Source: Rhodospirillum sp. UBA1311 (GTDB lineage: Bacteria; Pseudomonadota; Alphaproteobacteria; Rhodospirillales; Rhodospirillaceae). From it: DNA of 32,947 bases. The stretch covers positions 34,711-67,657 of the forward strand of contig DBTR01000079.1 of NCBI GenBank assembly GCA_002307145.1, given 5' to 3'. Below the pieces are notes generated by a model that saw only the letters and a list, made by a program, of their open reading frames with translations, did not search any database and had not been told where the DNA came from. The translations under genes and the position numbers were made by a program. Shown here one piece after another: positions 22,395-28,812 of this stretch; position 1 is the first letter of the stretch; each line of letters opens with the position of its first letter.

Positions 22395-23792
22395 ATGACT
22401 GAAGTCGGACTGATGACCGCCGTCGAACTCACGGCAGCCTACCGCGCCAAGATCCTCTCGCCGGTCGAGGCGACCGAGGCGGCGCTGGCGCGGATCGAGC
22501 GGTTCAACGGCGCGGTCAACGCCTATGCGCTGGTGGATGCCGATAGTGCTCGCGCGCAAGCCAAGGCGGCGGAAGCACGCTGGACGACCGGGCGACCGCT
22601 TTCGCCGATCGACGGCGTGCCGTCGTCGATCAAGGACCTGACCATGGTCAAGGGCTGGCCGACGCGCAAAGGCTCCAGGACCACCGACCTGGCGCCCGCA
22701 GCCGTCGACGCGCCGTTCACCGCGCGGATGCGCGAGGCGGGGGCGGTGATTCTCGGCAAGACCACAACGCCCGAATTCGGCTGGAAGGGCGTTACCGACA
22801 GCAGCCTCCAGGGCATCACCCGCAATCCGTGGAACCTCGGCCGCACTTCCGGCGGGTCATCGGGCGGCGCGGCGGTGGCGGCGGCGCTCAACATGGGCGT
22901 GCTGCACCAGGGCAGCGATGCGGGCGGCTCGATCCGCATTCCCTGCGGCTTCTGCGGCGTGTTCGGGATCAAGCCGACCTTCGGCTGGGTGCCGCAGTGG
23001 CCCGCCTCGGCGATGACCACGCTCTCCCACCTCGGCCCGATCACCCGCACGGTGCGGGATTCCGCCCTGATGCTCAACGTCGTCGCGCGCCCCGACAGCC
23101 GCGACTGGTACGCCGGAACCGCGTTCCCGAAGGACTGGACCGCCAACCTCGACGCGCCGCTCACCGGCCTCCGCATCGCCTACAGCCGCACTCTCGGGTT
23201 CGTCGATGTCCGCCCCGACGTCCTGGCCCGTGTCGACGCGGCGGTCGAAGTCCTGCGCAGCCTCGGTGCAACCGTCGAGGATGCCGACCCCGGTTTCCCC
23301 GACCTGCTCGAAACCTTCAACGTCCTTTGGCATGCGGGCGCGGCCAAGCTCGTCGACACCATCCCCGAAGGCCAACGCGCCGCAGTCGACCCGGGCCTCC
23401 GCGCCATCGCCGCCGACGGTGCCAGCACCTCGCTGGTGCGCTACATGCACGCCTGCGACGAACGCGCCGCGCTGGGCGAACGCATGGGCCGCTTCCACGA
23501 AACCTACGACCTCCTCGTCACCCCGATGCTGCCGATCACCGCCTTCGCCGCCGGACGCAATGCGCCCGAAGACGCTACCAATGGCGACTGGGTCGCCTGG
23601 ACGCCGTTCACCTTCCCCTTCAATATGACCCAGCAGCCTACCGCCAGCATCCCCTGCGGTTTCGCCGACGACGGCCTTCCCGTCGGCCTCCACGTCGTCG
23701 CCGCCAAGTTCAACGACGCCCTGGTGATGCAAGCCTGCGCCGCGTTCGAGCGGGCATGTCCGCAGCCGTTCGCGGACGCGCCGAAGGGGTAA
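22395..23792 (+). CDS. Amidase-signature family amidohydrolase
   Basis: 465 residues from the ATG at 22395, with AAGGA eight bases upstream (22386 is an alternative); the longer frame from 22278 lies in the preceding gene. The Ser-cisSer-Lys catalytic triad is complete: K80 in PSSIKDLT, cis-Ser S155 in the GGSSGG loop (153-158) and nucleophile S179 in GSDAGGSIRIP. The family includes GatA, aryl-acylamidases, allophanate and biuret hydrolases. This protein is shorter than allophanate hydrolases and lacks their C-terminal domain. It is not GatA, since no gatB or gatC is nearby. Likely a carboxamide hydrolase working with the upstream carbamoyl hydrolase. Last gene of the module. Confidence 0.92.
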   Translation: MTEVGLMTAVELTAAYRAKILSPVEATEAALARIERFNGAVNAYALVDADSARAQAKAAEARWTTGRPLSPIDGVPSSIKDLTMVKGWPTRKGSRTTDLAPAAVDAPFTARMREAGAVILGKTTTPEFGWKGVTDSSLQGITRNPWNLGRTSGGSSGGAAVAAALNMGVLHQGSDAGGSIRIPCGFCGVFGIKPTFGWVPQWPASAMTTLSHLGPITRTVRDSALMLNVVARPDSRDWYAGTAFPKDWTANLDAPLTGLRIAYSRTLGFVDVRPDVLARVDAAVEVLRSLGATVEDADPGFPDLLETFNVLWHAGAAKLVDTIPEGQRAAVDPGLRAIAADGASTSLVRYMHACDERAALGERMGRFHETYDLLVTPMLPITAFAAGRNAPEDATNGDWVAWTPFTFPFNMTQQPTASIPCGFADDGLPVGLHVVAAKFNDALVMQACAAFERACPQPFADAPKG

Positions 23793-23794
23793 GG

Positions 23795-23862
23795 CCAGGG
23801 CTCTGCCCTGGACCCGGCAAGGGCCTTGGGCCCTTGCATCCCGTTCGCTTTTTTGCGCGAAG
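23795..23862 (+). repeat. REP-like double-hairpin element, copy A
   Basis: Two adjacent hairpins: CCAGGGC-TCT-GCCCTGG (23795-23811) and CAAGGGCC-TTG-GGCCCTTG (23818-23836), joined by ACCCGG and followed by CATCCCGTTCGC, a T6 run and GCGCGA. Directly after the amidase stop. Its layout, loops and linker match copy B on the other strand. Confidence 0.75.
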
Positions 23863-23894
23863 CGCCATAGAGCCTTCACGCGGCGTGATGGTCG

Positions 23895-23964
23895 ATTGCG
23901 CTGATGCGCGAAAAACTAAGGGGGTCTGGGGCCCGAGGCCCCAGTGGGTGCGGGCAAAGCCCGC
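23895..23964 (-). repeat. REP-like double-hairpin element, copy B (inverted)
   Basis: Read on the minus strand: GCGGGC-TTT-GCCCGC (23964-23950), linker ACCCA, then CTGGGGCC-TCG-GGCCCCAG (23944-23926), followed by ACCCCC, a T5 run and CGCGCA. Same order as copy A with compensating changes in the stems. It ends five bases before the dsbD stop codon. The two copies form a head-to-head pair between convergent genes, like a BIME. Confidence 0.75.
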
Positions 23965-23968
23965 GACC

Positions 23969-25684
23969 TTACGGCGACAAACCGCTCAACGCATCCAGCA
24001 CGACCCCGGGCGTCAGCAGTTCCGGCAGCATCGTCGGCGTCGGGTTACCCGGCGCATAAAGCGCGTAGGCGGGTACGCCCGCGCGGCCGAGGCGGGCGAG
24101 GGCCGCGCCGATTTCGGCGTCGCGCTGGGTCCAGTCCGCCACCAGCAGGGTCACGCCCTTGTCGGCGAAGGCTTTGAGCACCTTGGCGTCGGCGAGGGTG
24201 GTGCGCTTGTTGACCTGGCAGGTGAGGCACCAGGCGGCGGTGAAGTCGACGAACACCGGCTTGCCTTCCGCCTGGAGGGCGGCGAGGCGGGTGTCGGAAT
24301 AGGCGGTTTCGGCGGAGGCGAGACTGGGGGCGGGACGGAGTTCCACCACCACCGCCGCGCCGACGGCGGCGATCAGGATCAGCGCCGCCGAAACCTTCCG
24401 CACGCGCGGCAGGCTGGCGGCCAGGGCGATGACCACGACGACCAGGGCGGCGATCCAGAGGCCGAGGGTGTCGGTCTGGCGGCTCAGCACCCAGGCGAGC
24501 CAGAGCGCGGCGGCGAACATCGGCCAGGCGAGGACGTGGCGCAGCGTGTTCATCCACGGGCCGGGCCTGGGCATCAGGCGGGCGAGGGCGGGCGAGAGGC
24601 CGAGCAGCACCATCGGCAGGGCGAAGCCGACGCCGACCGCCAGGATCACGCCGAAGCCAACGAGCGGCGTCTGCACCGCGGCGAAGCCCACCGCCGCGCC
24701 CATGAATGGTGCGGTGCAAGGGCTGGCGACGGCCACCGCAAGCAGGCCGGTGAAGAACGGCGCGCGGGCGGCGGGGAGGCGGGCGGTCAGCCCGGCGGGC
24801 AGGCCGCCCATCGGCAGGACGTCGGCGAGGTCGAGGCCGACCAGCAGCATCACCAGTGCGAGGACCAGCACCACCGCCGGGCTCTGGAGCTGGAAACCCC
24901 AGCCGAGCGCCGCGCCACCGGCGCCGACCCCCGCGAGCGCGCCGCCGAGCACTGCGAAGCCCGCGAGCACGCCCGCGCCGAACAGCAGGCCGTCGCGCCG
25001 CGCCGCCGCGCGGGCGGCCTGGGCGATGGCGAGAACCTTGAGCGCGAGGATCGGGAAGACGCAGGGCATCAGGTTGAGCAGCACGCCGCCCGCGAACGCG
25101 AGGCCGAGCGCCAGCCAAACGCCGAGGTCGGGCGCGGGTGGTGCGAGCGGCGCGGCGGCGGCGGAGCTGGCGGTGAATTCGAGGGCGTCGAAGGAGGGCT
25201 GCGGCGTTCCCGCCGCGACCGGCAAGGTGAGGCTCAGGTTTGCCTCGCCGGGGATGCAGATCTCCTTGCACACCAGCCACGACACCTTCGCGCCCACAAC
25301 GAACGGCGCGGAGGCGGTGGGGGTGGTGGCGCGGGCGGTGAACACCGCGTGGGTGTCGTAGCCGTAGGTGGTGAGCCCGGCCTCATCGAAGCGCTTGTGC
25401 GCCGGGTAGATCAGCGGGCTGATCGACGCGCCCTGCGGCAGGGTCCAGGCGACGGTGGTCGGCAGGCCCGCGTCGCCCGGATTTTCGGCATAGATGTGCC
25501 AGCCGGGCGCGAGGCGGAAGGCGACGCCGAGGTCGAGCGATTGCCCCGGCGCGAAACCGGTGGTCGCCGCGATCAGGCGCACTTCGGCCTGGTCGGTCCG
25601 CGCGAAATCTTGCGCGGCGTGAGCCGATGGCGCGCCCAGGCAGGCAAAGGCGGCGAGGGCGAGGATGCGGAATGGAGCGATCAT
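23969..25684 (-). CDS. dsbD: DsbD/ScsB-type thiol:disulfide interchange protein
   Basis: 571 residues from the ATG at 25684, with GGGAGG eight bases upstream; the frame open to 25732 is rejected. Carries electrons from cytoplasmic thioredoxin across the inner membrane to periplasmic thiol proteins. Order: signal peptide (1-24), an N-terminal immunoglobulin-like domain with C139 and C143 (VCKEIC), an eight-helix core with redox cysteines C208 (LMPCVFP) and C323 (ASPCTAPF), and a C-terminal thioredoxin-like domain with the WCLTC active site (C486/C489). All three cysteine pairs are present. The form resembles the suppressor-of-copper-sensitivity (ScsB) branch. No promoter is visible in the 46 bases between the start and the upstream terminator, so it may depend on read-through of that element. 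Confidence 0.92.
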   Translation of the reverse strand: MIAPFRILALAAFACLGAPSAHAAQDFARTDQAEVRLIAATTGFAPGQSLDLGVAFRLAPGWHIYAENPGDAGLPTTVAWTLPQGASISPLIYPAHKRFDEAGLTTYGYDTHAVFTARATTPTASAPFVVGAKVSWLVCKEICIPGEANLSLTLPVAAGTPQPSFDALEFTASSAAAAPLAPPAPDLGVWLALGLAFAGGVLLNLMPCVFPILALKVLAIAQAARAAARRDGLLFGAGVLAGFAVLGGALAGVGAGGAALGWGFQLQSPAVVLVLALVMLLVGLDLADVLPMGGLPAGLTARLPAARAPFFTGLLAVAVASPCTAPFMGAAVGFAAVQTPLVGFGVILAVGVGFALPMVLLGLSPALARLMPRPGPWMNTLRHVLAWPMFAAALWLAWVLSRQTDTLGLWIAALVVVVIALAASLPRVRKVSAALILIAAVGAAVVVELRPAPSLASAETAYSDTRLAALQAEGKPVFVDFTAAWCLTCQVNKRTTLADAKVLKAFADKGVTLLVADWTQRDAEIGAALARLGRAGVPAYALYAPGNPTPTMLPELLTPGVVLDALSGLSP

Positions 25685-25730
25685 CGGGCGAGCCTCCCAT
25701 GAGGTGGGTTCGGCGTCAATCGCCCCACAC

Positions 25731-25807
25731 AAAAAGGCAGCCGGTGTGTAACGACCGGCTGCGAAGTGGACCCTGAGAGAGGGAGGCTGAACAACTGTCA
25801 GTCCACC
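25731..25807 (-). ncRNA. Candidate small RNA or dsbD leader with anti-SD loop and intrinsic terminator
   Basis: Minus-strand transcript of about 77 bases. Stem 1 is GTGGAC-TGA (25806-25798) with TCA-GG-GTCCAC (25776-25766), nine pairs with a GG bulge. Its 21-base loop exposes AGCCTCCCTCTC. After three bases comes terminator stem GCAGCCGGT / 8-base loop / ACCGGCTGC (25762-25737), then C and T5 (25735-25731). A promoter-like pair predicts a start at about 25807, exactly at the base of stem 1. The T5 run lies 47 bases before the dsbD start codon. The exposed CCTCCC resembles the anti-Shine-Dalgarno loops of several alphaproteobacterial small RNAs. I cannot assign a known family. It may instead be an attenuator leader. 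Confidence 0.6.
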
Positions 25808-25812
25808 TTTGA

Positions 25813-25842
25813 GTTACATGGGAAGGCGCTCGACGAAATCAA
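25813..25842 (-). promoter_or_regulatory. Predicted promoter of the small RNA/dsbD leader
   Basis: TTGATT at 25842-25837, 18-base spacer, TGTAAC at 25818-25813 on the minus strand; four of six matches in each box. Farther upstream on the same strand a short hairpin CTGTGC-GAC-GCACAG followed by C and T5 (25873-25853) may insulate it. Confidence 0.45.
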
Positions 25843-25945
25843 GAATAATGCGAAAAAGCTGTGCGTCGCACAGTGGTGTTGAGATAATTCCATAATCTTC
25901 ATGTGGATAAGAGGCGATTTTCACGCGCCTGCTCCATACCTACCC

Positions 25946-25974
25946 TTGACCGTTTGAAGACGCGCCTATATCAC
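25946..25974 (+). promoter_or_regulatory. Predicted promoter of the EamA transporter gene
   Basis: TTGACC (25946-25951), 17-base spacer, TATCAC (25969-25974); TATATC two bases earlier is an alternative -10. The start would fall at about 25980-25984, at or next to the ATG. No Shine-Dalgarno is present between. Confidence 0.5.
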
Positions 25975-25983
25975 CCTAGCACC

Positions 25984-26901
25984 ATGTCAGTCCCCGCAGA
26001 ATCCGCCCGAACCTTCCCGCCGCAGCCTGCAGCCGCGCCGCGCTTCGGCGCGCCCGAGGCCGCGCTCGTCGCCGTCACCATGGTCTGGGGCGCGACGTTC
26101 CTGATCGTCCAGGCGGCGATGTCGGTGAGCGGGCCGCTGTTTTTCGTCGGCATCCGCTTCACCACCGCCGCGCTCGCCACCGGGCTGATCGCGCTGCCGG
26201 TGCTGAGAGGTGTAACGCGGCGCGAGATCGTCGCGGGTGCGGCGATCGGCGTGGCGATCTTCCTCGGCTATACCCTCCAGACCTGGGGGCTCAAGACCAT
26301 CGAAAGCAGCAAGTCGGGGTTCATTACCGCACTCTACGTGCCCCTGGTGCCGCTGTTGCAGTGGCTGGTGCTGCGCCGCCCGCCGCGGCTGATGAGTTGG
26401 ATCGGCATCGCCTGCGCGTTCACCGGCCTGGTGCTGCTCGCCGGGCCGGATGGCACCCGCATCTCCTTCACCTTCGGCGAGATCCTCACGGTGATCGCCG
26501 CGCTCGCGTTCGCCTGCGAGATTCTCCTGATCGGCGGCTTCGCCCGGAGCGTCGACTTGCGCCGGGTGACGGTGATCCAGCTTGCGGTGACGGCGCTGAT
26601 CGCCTTCGCCCTGATGCCGGCGGTCGGTGAGGAGGTGCCGGAATTCTCCTGGCTGCTGGTCGCCTGCGCCTGCGGCATGGGGATGGCGAGCGCGGTGATC
26701 CAACTGGCGATGAACTGGGCGCAGAAGCGGATTTCGCCGACACGCGCCACGTTGATCTACGCCGCCGAACCGGTCTGGGCCGGGGTGTTCGGGCGCTTGG
26801 CGGGCGAGCGCCTGCCGGTTCTGGCGCTGGCGGGGGCGGCGTTGATCGTCGCCGGGGTGATCGTTTCCGAGCTTCGCCTGCCGAAGAAAAAGCCGCGCTA
26901 A
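25984..26901 (+). CDS. EamA-family (DMT superfamily) transporter
   Basis: 305 residues from the ATG at 25984; the open frame extends up to 25903, but that part contains the promoter-like sequence. Ten predicted helices in two EamA repeats of about 140 residues. Repeat 1 begins AALVAVTMVWGATFLIVQAAM and includes FFVGIRFTTAALATGLIALP and SSKSGFITALYVPLVPLLQW. Repeat 2 begins FGEILTVIAALAFACEILLIGGFA and includes SPTRATLIYAAEPVWAGVFG. The C-terminus is basic (LPKKKPR), cytoplasmic. DMT carriers export or import amino acids, nucleosides or other metabolites; the substrate is not predictable. The stop overlaps the stop of the converging CobW gene by three shared bases. Confidence 0.9.
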   Translation: MSVPAESARTFPPQPAAAPRFGAPEAALVAVTMVWGATFLIVQAAMSVSGPLFFVGIRFTTAALATGLIALPVLRGVTRREIVAGAAIGVAIFLGYTLQTWGLKTIESSKSGFITALYVPLVPLLQWLVLRRPPRLMSWIGIACAFTGLVLLAGPDGTRISFTFGEILTVIAALAFACEILLIGGFARSVDLRRVTVIQLAVTALIAFALMPAVGEEVPEFSWLLVACACGMGMASAVIQLAMNWAQKRISPTRATLIYAAEPVWAGVFGRLAGERLPVLALAGAALIVAGVIVSELRLPKKKPR

Positions 26902-27851
26902 TCCGCTTCGGTCAGCAGTTGCGGGTGTTCGGGCGGCGCTTCCGAGATCACCACCGCGCGGTTTTCGTAAGTCTCCGGGCAGTCGTCCACCGGTTCCGGC
27001 GGATAGGCGACATGGCGCACGCCGTGGAATGCCCAGAGCTGGCCGTCGTCGCAGCGCGCGATCGCCTTGAAACGCAGGATTCTCCCGCCATTCAACATCA
27101 GGAACACCGCGATCCGGCTCGCCAGCGCGGCGCGCGGCTGATTCGCGGGCATCCGGAACCCGGCGGAGCGGATGCCGTCGCGGTGGTCGTTGCCGCCCTC
27201 GGGCGGCGGCTCGCGCCGGCGCGACGGGTCGAACGCGCCGACCAACGCCTCGGGTGGCACGTCGCCGAGGATCATGGTGCGGATCTCGGCGAACGGGTTG
27301 AGCGCGGCGAGGCGGGCTTCGAGGCGGGCGAGGGCTTCGGGCGCGGCGCGGTCGGCCTTCGAGATCAGCAGGCGGTCGGCGATCGCGGCCTGGGCGCGGG
27401 CCTCGGCACGGTCGTCGAGGTGGGCTTCACCGTGTTCGCCATCGACCACCGCGACGATGCCGTCGAGGCGGTAGACCGTCGCCGCGACCGGGTCGCCCAG
27501 CAGGGTCGCGAGGATCGGGGCGGGGTCGGCGAGGCCGGTGGTTTCGATCACCAGGCGCTGGAATTCGTCGACCTCGCCGCGCACCCGCTTGAAGTGCAGG
27601 TCGCGCAACGCAGTGATCATCTCGCCGCGCATCGCGCAGCAGATGCAGCCGGTACTGAGGGTGATCACGGTTTCGTCGACGCCCCTCACCAGTGCGCCGT
27701 CGATGCCGATATCGCCGAATTCGTTCACCAGGATCGCCGATCCCGCGAAGCGCGGATCGCGCAGGAGGGCGTTCAGCAGCGTGCTTTTGCCCGCACCGAG
27801 GAAACCGGTGATCAGCGTGACCGGAATCTTGGAGTTCGAACCGTTCTGCAT
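26898..27851 (-). CDS. CobW/COG0523-family GTPase, metal chaperone type
   Basis: 317 residues from the ATG at 27851, with AAAGG five bases upstream; the frame open to 28115 is rejected. G3E-family GTPase. Walker A GFLGAGKS (16-23), the metal-binding CxCC motif at C69-I-C71-C72, ETTGLADPAPIL as the Walker B/switch region, and SKAD as the guanine-recognition motif. The CobW C-terminal domain follows (ILRFKAIARCDDGQLWAFHGVRHVAYPPE). Members deliver zinc, cobalt or nickel to client enzymes. No Zur-like box or metalloenzyme gene is evident nearby, and cobalamin genes are absent, so the metal is unknown. Confidence 0.9.
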   Translation of the reverse strand: MQNGSNSKIPVTLITGFLGAGKSTLLNALLRDPRFAGSAILVNEFGDIGIDGALVRGVDETVITLSTGCICCAMRGEMITALRDLHFKRVRGEVDEFQRLVIETTGLADPAPILATLLGDPVAATVYRLDGIVAVVDGEHGEAHLDDRAEARAQAAIADRLLISKADRAAPEALARLEARLAALNPFAEIRTMILGDVPPEALVGAFDPSRRREPPPEGGNDHRDGIRSAGFRMPANQPRAALASRIAVFLMLNGGRILRFKAIARCDDGQLWAFHGVRHVAYPPEPVDDCPETYENRAVVISEAPPEHPQLLTEAD

Positions 27852-27917
27852 CGTTGCCTTTCGTGTTGCGAGGCTTGGAATCATGGGGCTCGGGGCGATA
27901 TCCTCAAGGAGGTGCGG

Positions 27918-27946
27918 TTGACCCGGCAGCCCGACCTGACGATACT
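27918..27946 (+). promoter_or_regulatory. Predicted promoter, or alternative start region, of the small secreted protein gene
   Basis: TTGACC (27918-27923), 17-base spacer, GATACT (27941-27946). The same TTG is in frame with the gene and has a perfect AAGGAGG five bases upstream, so this stretch may instead be the translation start. The two readings exclude each other. Confidence 0.35.
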
Positions 27947-27971
27947 GCCGGAGGTTTCGAGGGTACGGAAG

Positions 27972-28418
27972 ATGATGCACAAGGTGATGCGGATCGGGTT
28001 CCTGGTGCTGACGGTTTCGGCTCCGGCGGCAGTGGCTGCGCAAACCGCGCCCGAACCCGGGATTGCCGCCGACGTCTCCCAACTCCTCGACTGGATCGAC
28101 GGTGGCCTCGCGCAAGAGGCTACCGCGTCGCCGACTCCCGCGCTGGGCGAAGGTCCGGTCGGGCAGGCGTTGGGCTGGCTGTTCGGCGGAGAAACCCAGT
28201 CCGCCGCGACTGAAGCAGCCGATCCTCCGGCACCGCAGGGCTCCCCAGAGAAGCCGATGGCTTCCGTCGTGGTTCCGCCACCGCCGACTCCGGCTGCCGC
28301 TCCCGTGGCGACAGCGGCGGATCTACCCGAGGACGAGCCCCTCACCTTGACGCCGCAGCCCCGCCCGGTGGCGACGGTGCGGGCGCAGGGGCTTCTGCTG
28401 CCGGTCGCGTCCCCTTAA
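27972..28418 (+). CDS. Small secreted Pro/Ala-rich hypothetical protein
   Basis: 148 residues from the ATG at 27972, with GAGGG eight bases upstream. Alternative: TTG at 27918 with a perfect AAGGAGG, which would add an 18-residue basic n-region before the signal. A signal peptide is clear (MRIGFLVLTVSAPAAVAA, then QTAPEPG). The mature chain has a short amphipathic part (VSQLLDWIDGGLAQE, VGQALGWLFGGE) and a long Pro/Ala/Val-rich disordered tail (VVVPPPPTPAAAPVA). No family recognised; it may be a periplasmic or cell-wall-spanning linker. The coding frame is supported by codon bias but not by homology that I can recall. The stop overlaps the converging hisI stop. Confidence 0.6.
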   Translation: MMHKVMRIGFLVLTVSAPAAVAAQTAPEPGIAADVSQLLDWIDGGLAQEATASPTPALGEGPVGQALGWLFGGETQSAATEAADPPAPQGSPEKPMASVVVPPPPTPAAAPVATAADLPEDEPLTLTPQPRPVATVRAQGLLLPVASP

Positions 28419-28810
28419 GGCTTGCCGTACAGTTCGGCTTCCGAAACCTCGGGCGCGCTCAGTTCGACGAGGCCTCCCTCCCGCCATTCCCGATAGAAGC
28501 AGCTGCGGTGCCCGGTGTGGCAGGCGACGCCCTTCTGCTCGACCTGAAGCAGCAGGGTGTCGCCATCGCAATCCGGGCGCAGCGCGACGAGGCGTTGCAC
28601 CTGGCCCGAGCTTTCGCCCTTGCGCCACAGGCTTCGGCGCGAGCGCGACCAATAGCAGACCTGGCCTGTACTCAGGGTCTCGGCGAGGCTGTCGCGGTTC
28701 ATCCACGCCATCATCAGCACCTCGCCGGTGTCGTGCTGCTGCGCGATCGCGGGGACGAGGCCGTCGGCGTCGAACTTGACCTTGTCGAGCAGGGTGTCGA
28801 TTCCGGCCAT
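28415..28810 (-). CDS. hisI: Phosphoribosyl-AMP cyclohydrolase
   Basis: 131 residues, single-domain form typical of alphaproteobacteria, where HisE is separate. Catalyses the third step of histidine synthesis, opening the adenine ring of PR-AMP; a zinc and magnesium enzyme, dimeric and cytosolic. Seen: VLMMAWMNRDSLAETLSTGQVCYWSRSRRSLWRKGESSGQ in continuous register, the metal cluster D80-C81-D82-G-D84, and the zinc cysteines C97 (ACHTG) and C104 (RSCFY). It starts two bases after the metC stop, with GGGAG upstream, so it is co-transcribed with sulfur genes rather than with other his genes. Confidence 0.95.
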   Translation of the reverse strand: MAGIDTLLDKVKFDADGLVPAIAQQHDTGEVLMMAWMNRDSLAETLSTGQVCYWSRSRRSLWRKGESSGQVQRLVALRPDCDGDTLLLQVEQKGVACHTGHRSCFYREWREGGLVELSAPEVSEAELYGKP

Positions 28811-28812
28811 CG

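Noticed and set aside
22829..25702. 957-residue plus-strand open frame
   Set aside because: Covers amidase in another frame and dsbD in antisense; composition is Arg/Gly/Glu-rich shadow coding caused by high GC, with no domain.
26919..27971. N-terminal extension of the small secreted protein through the CobW gene
   Set aside because: It is antisense to the CobW GTPase, and the signal peptide would then be internal.
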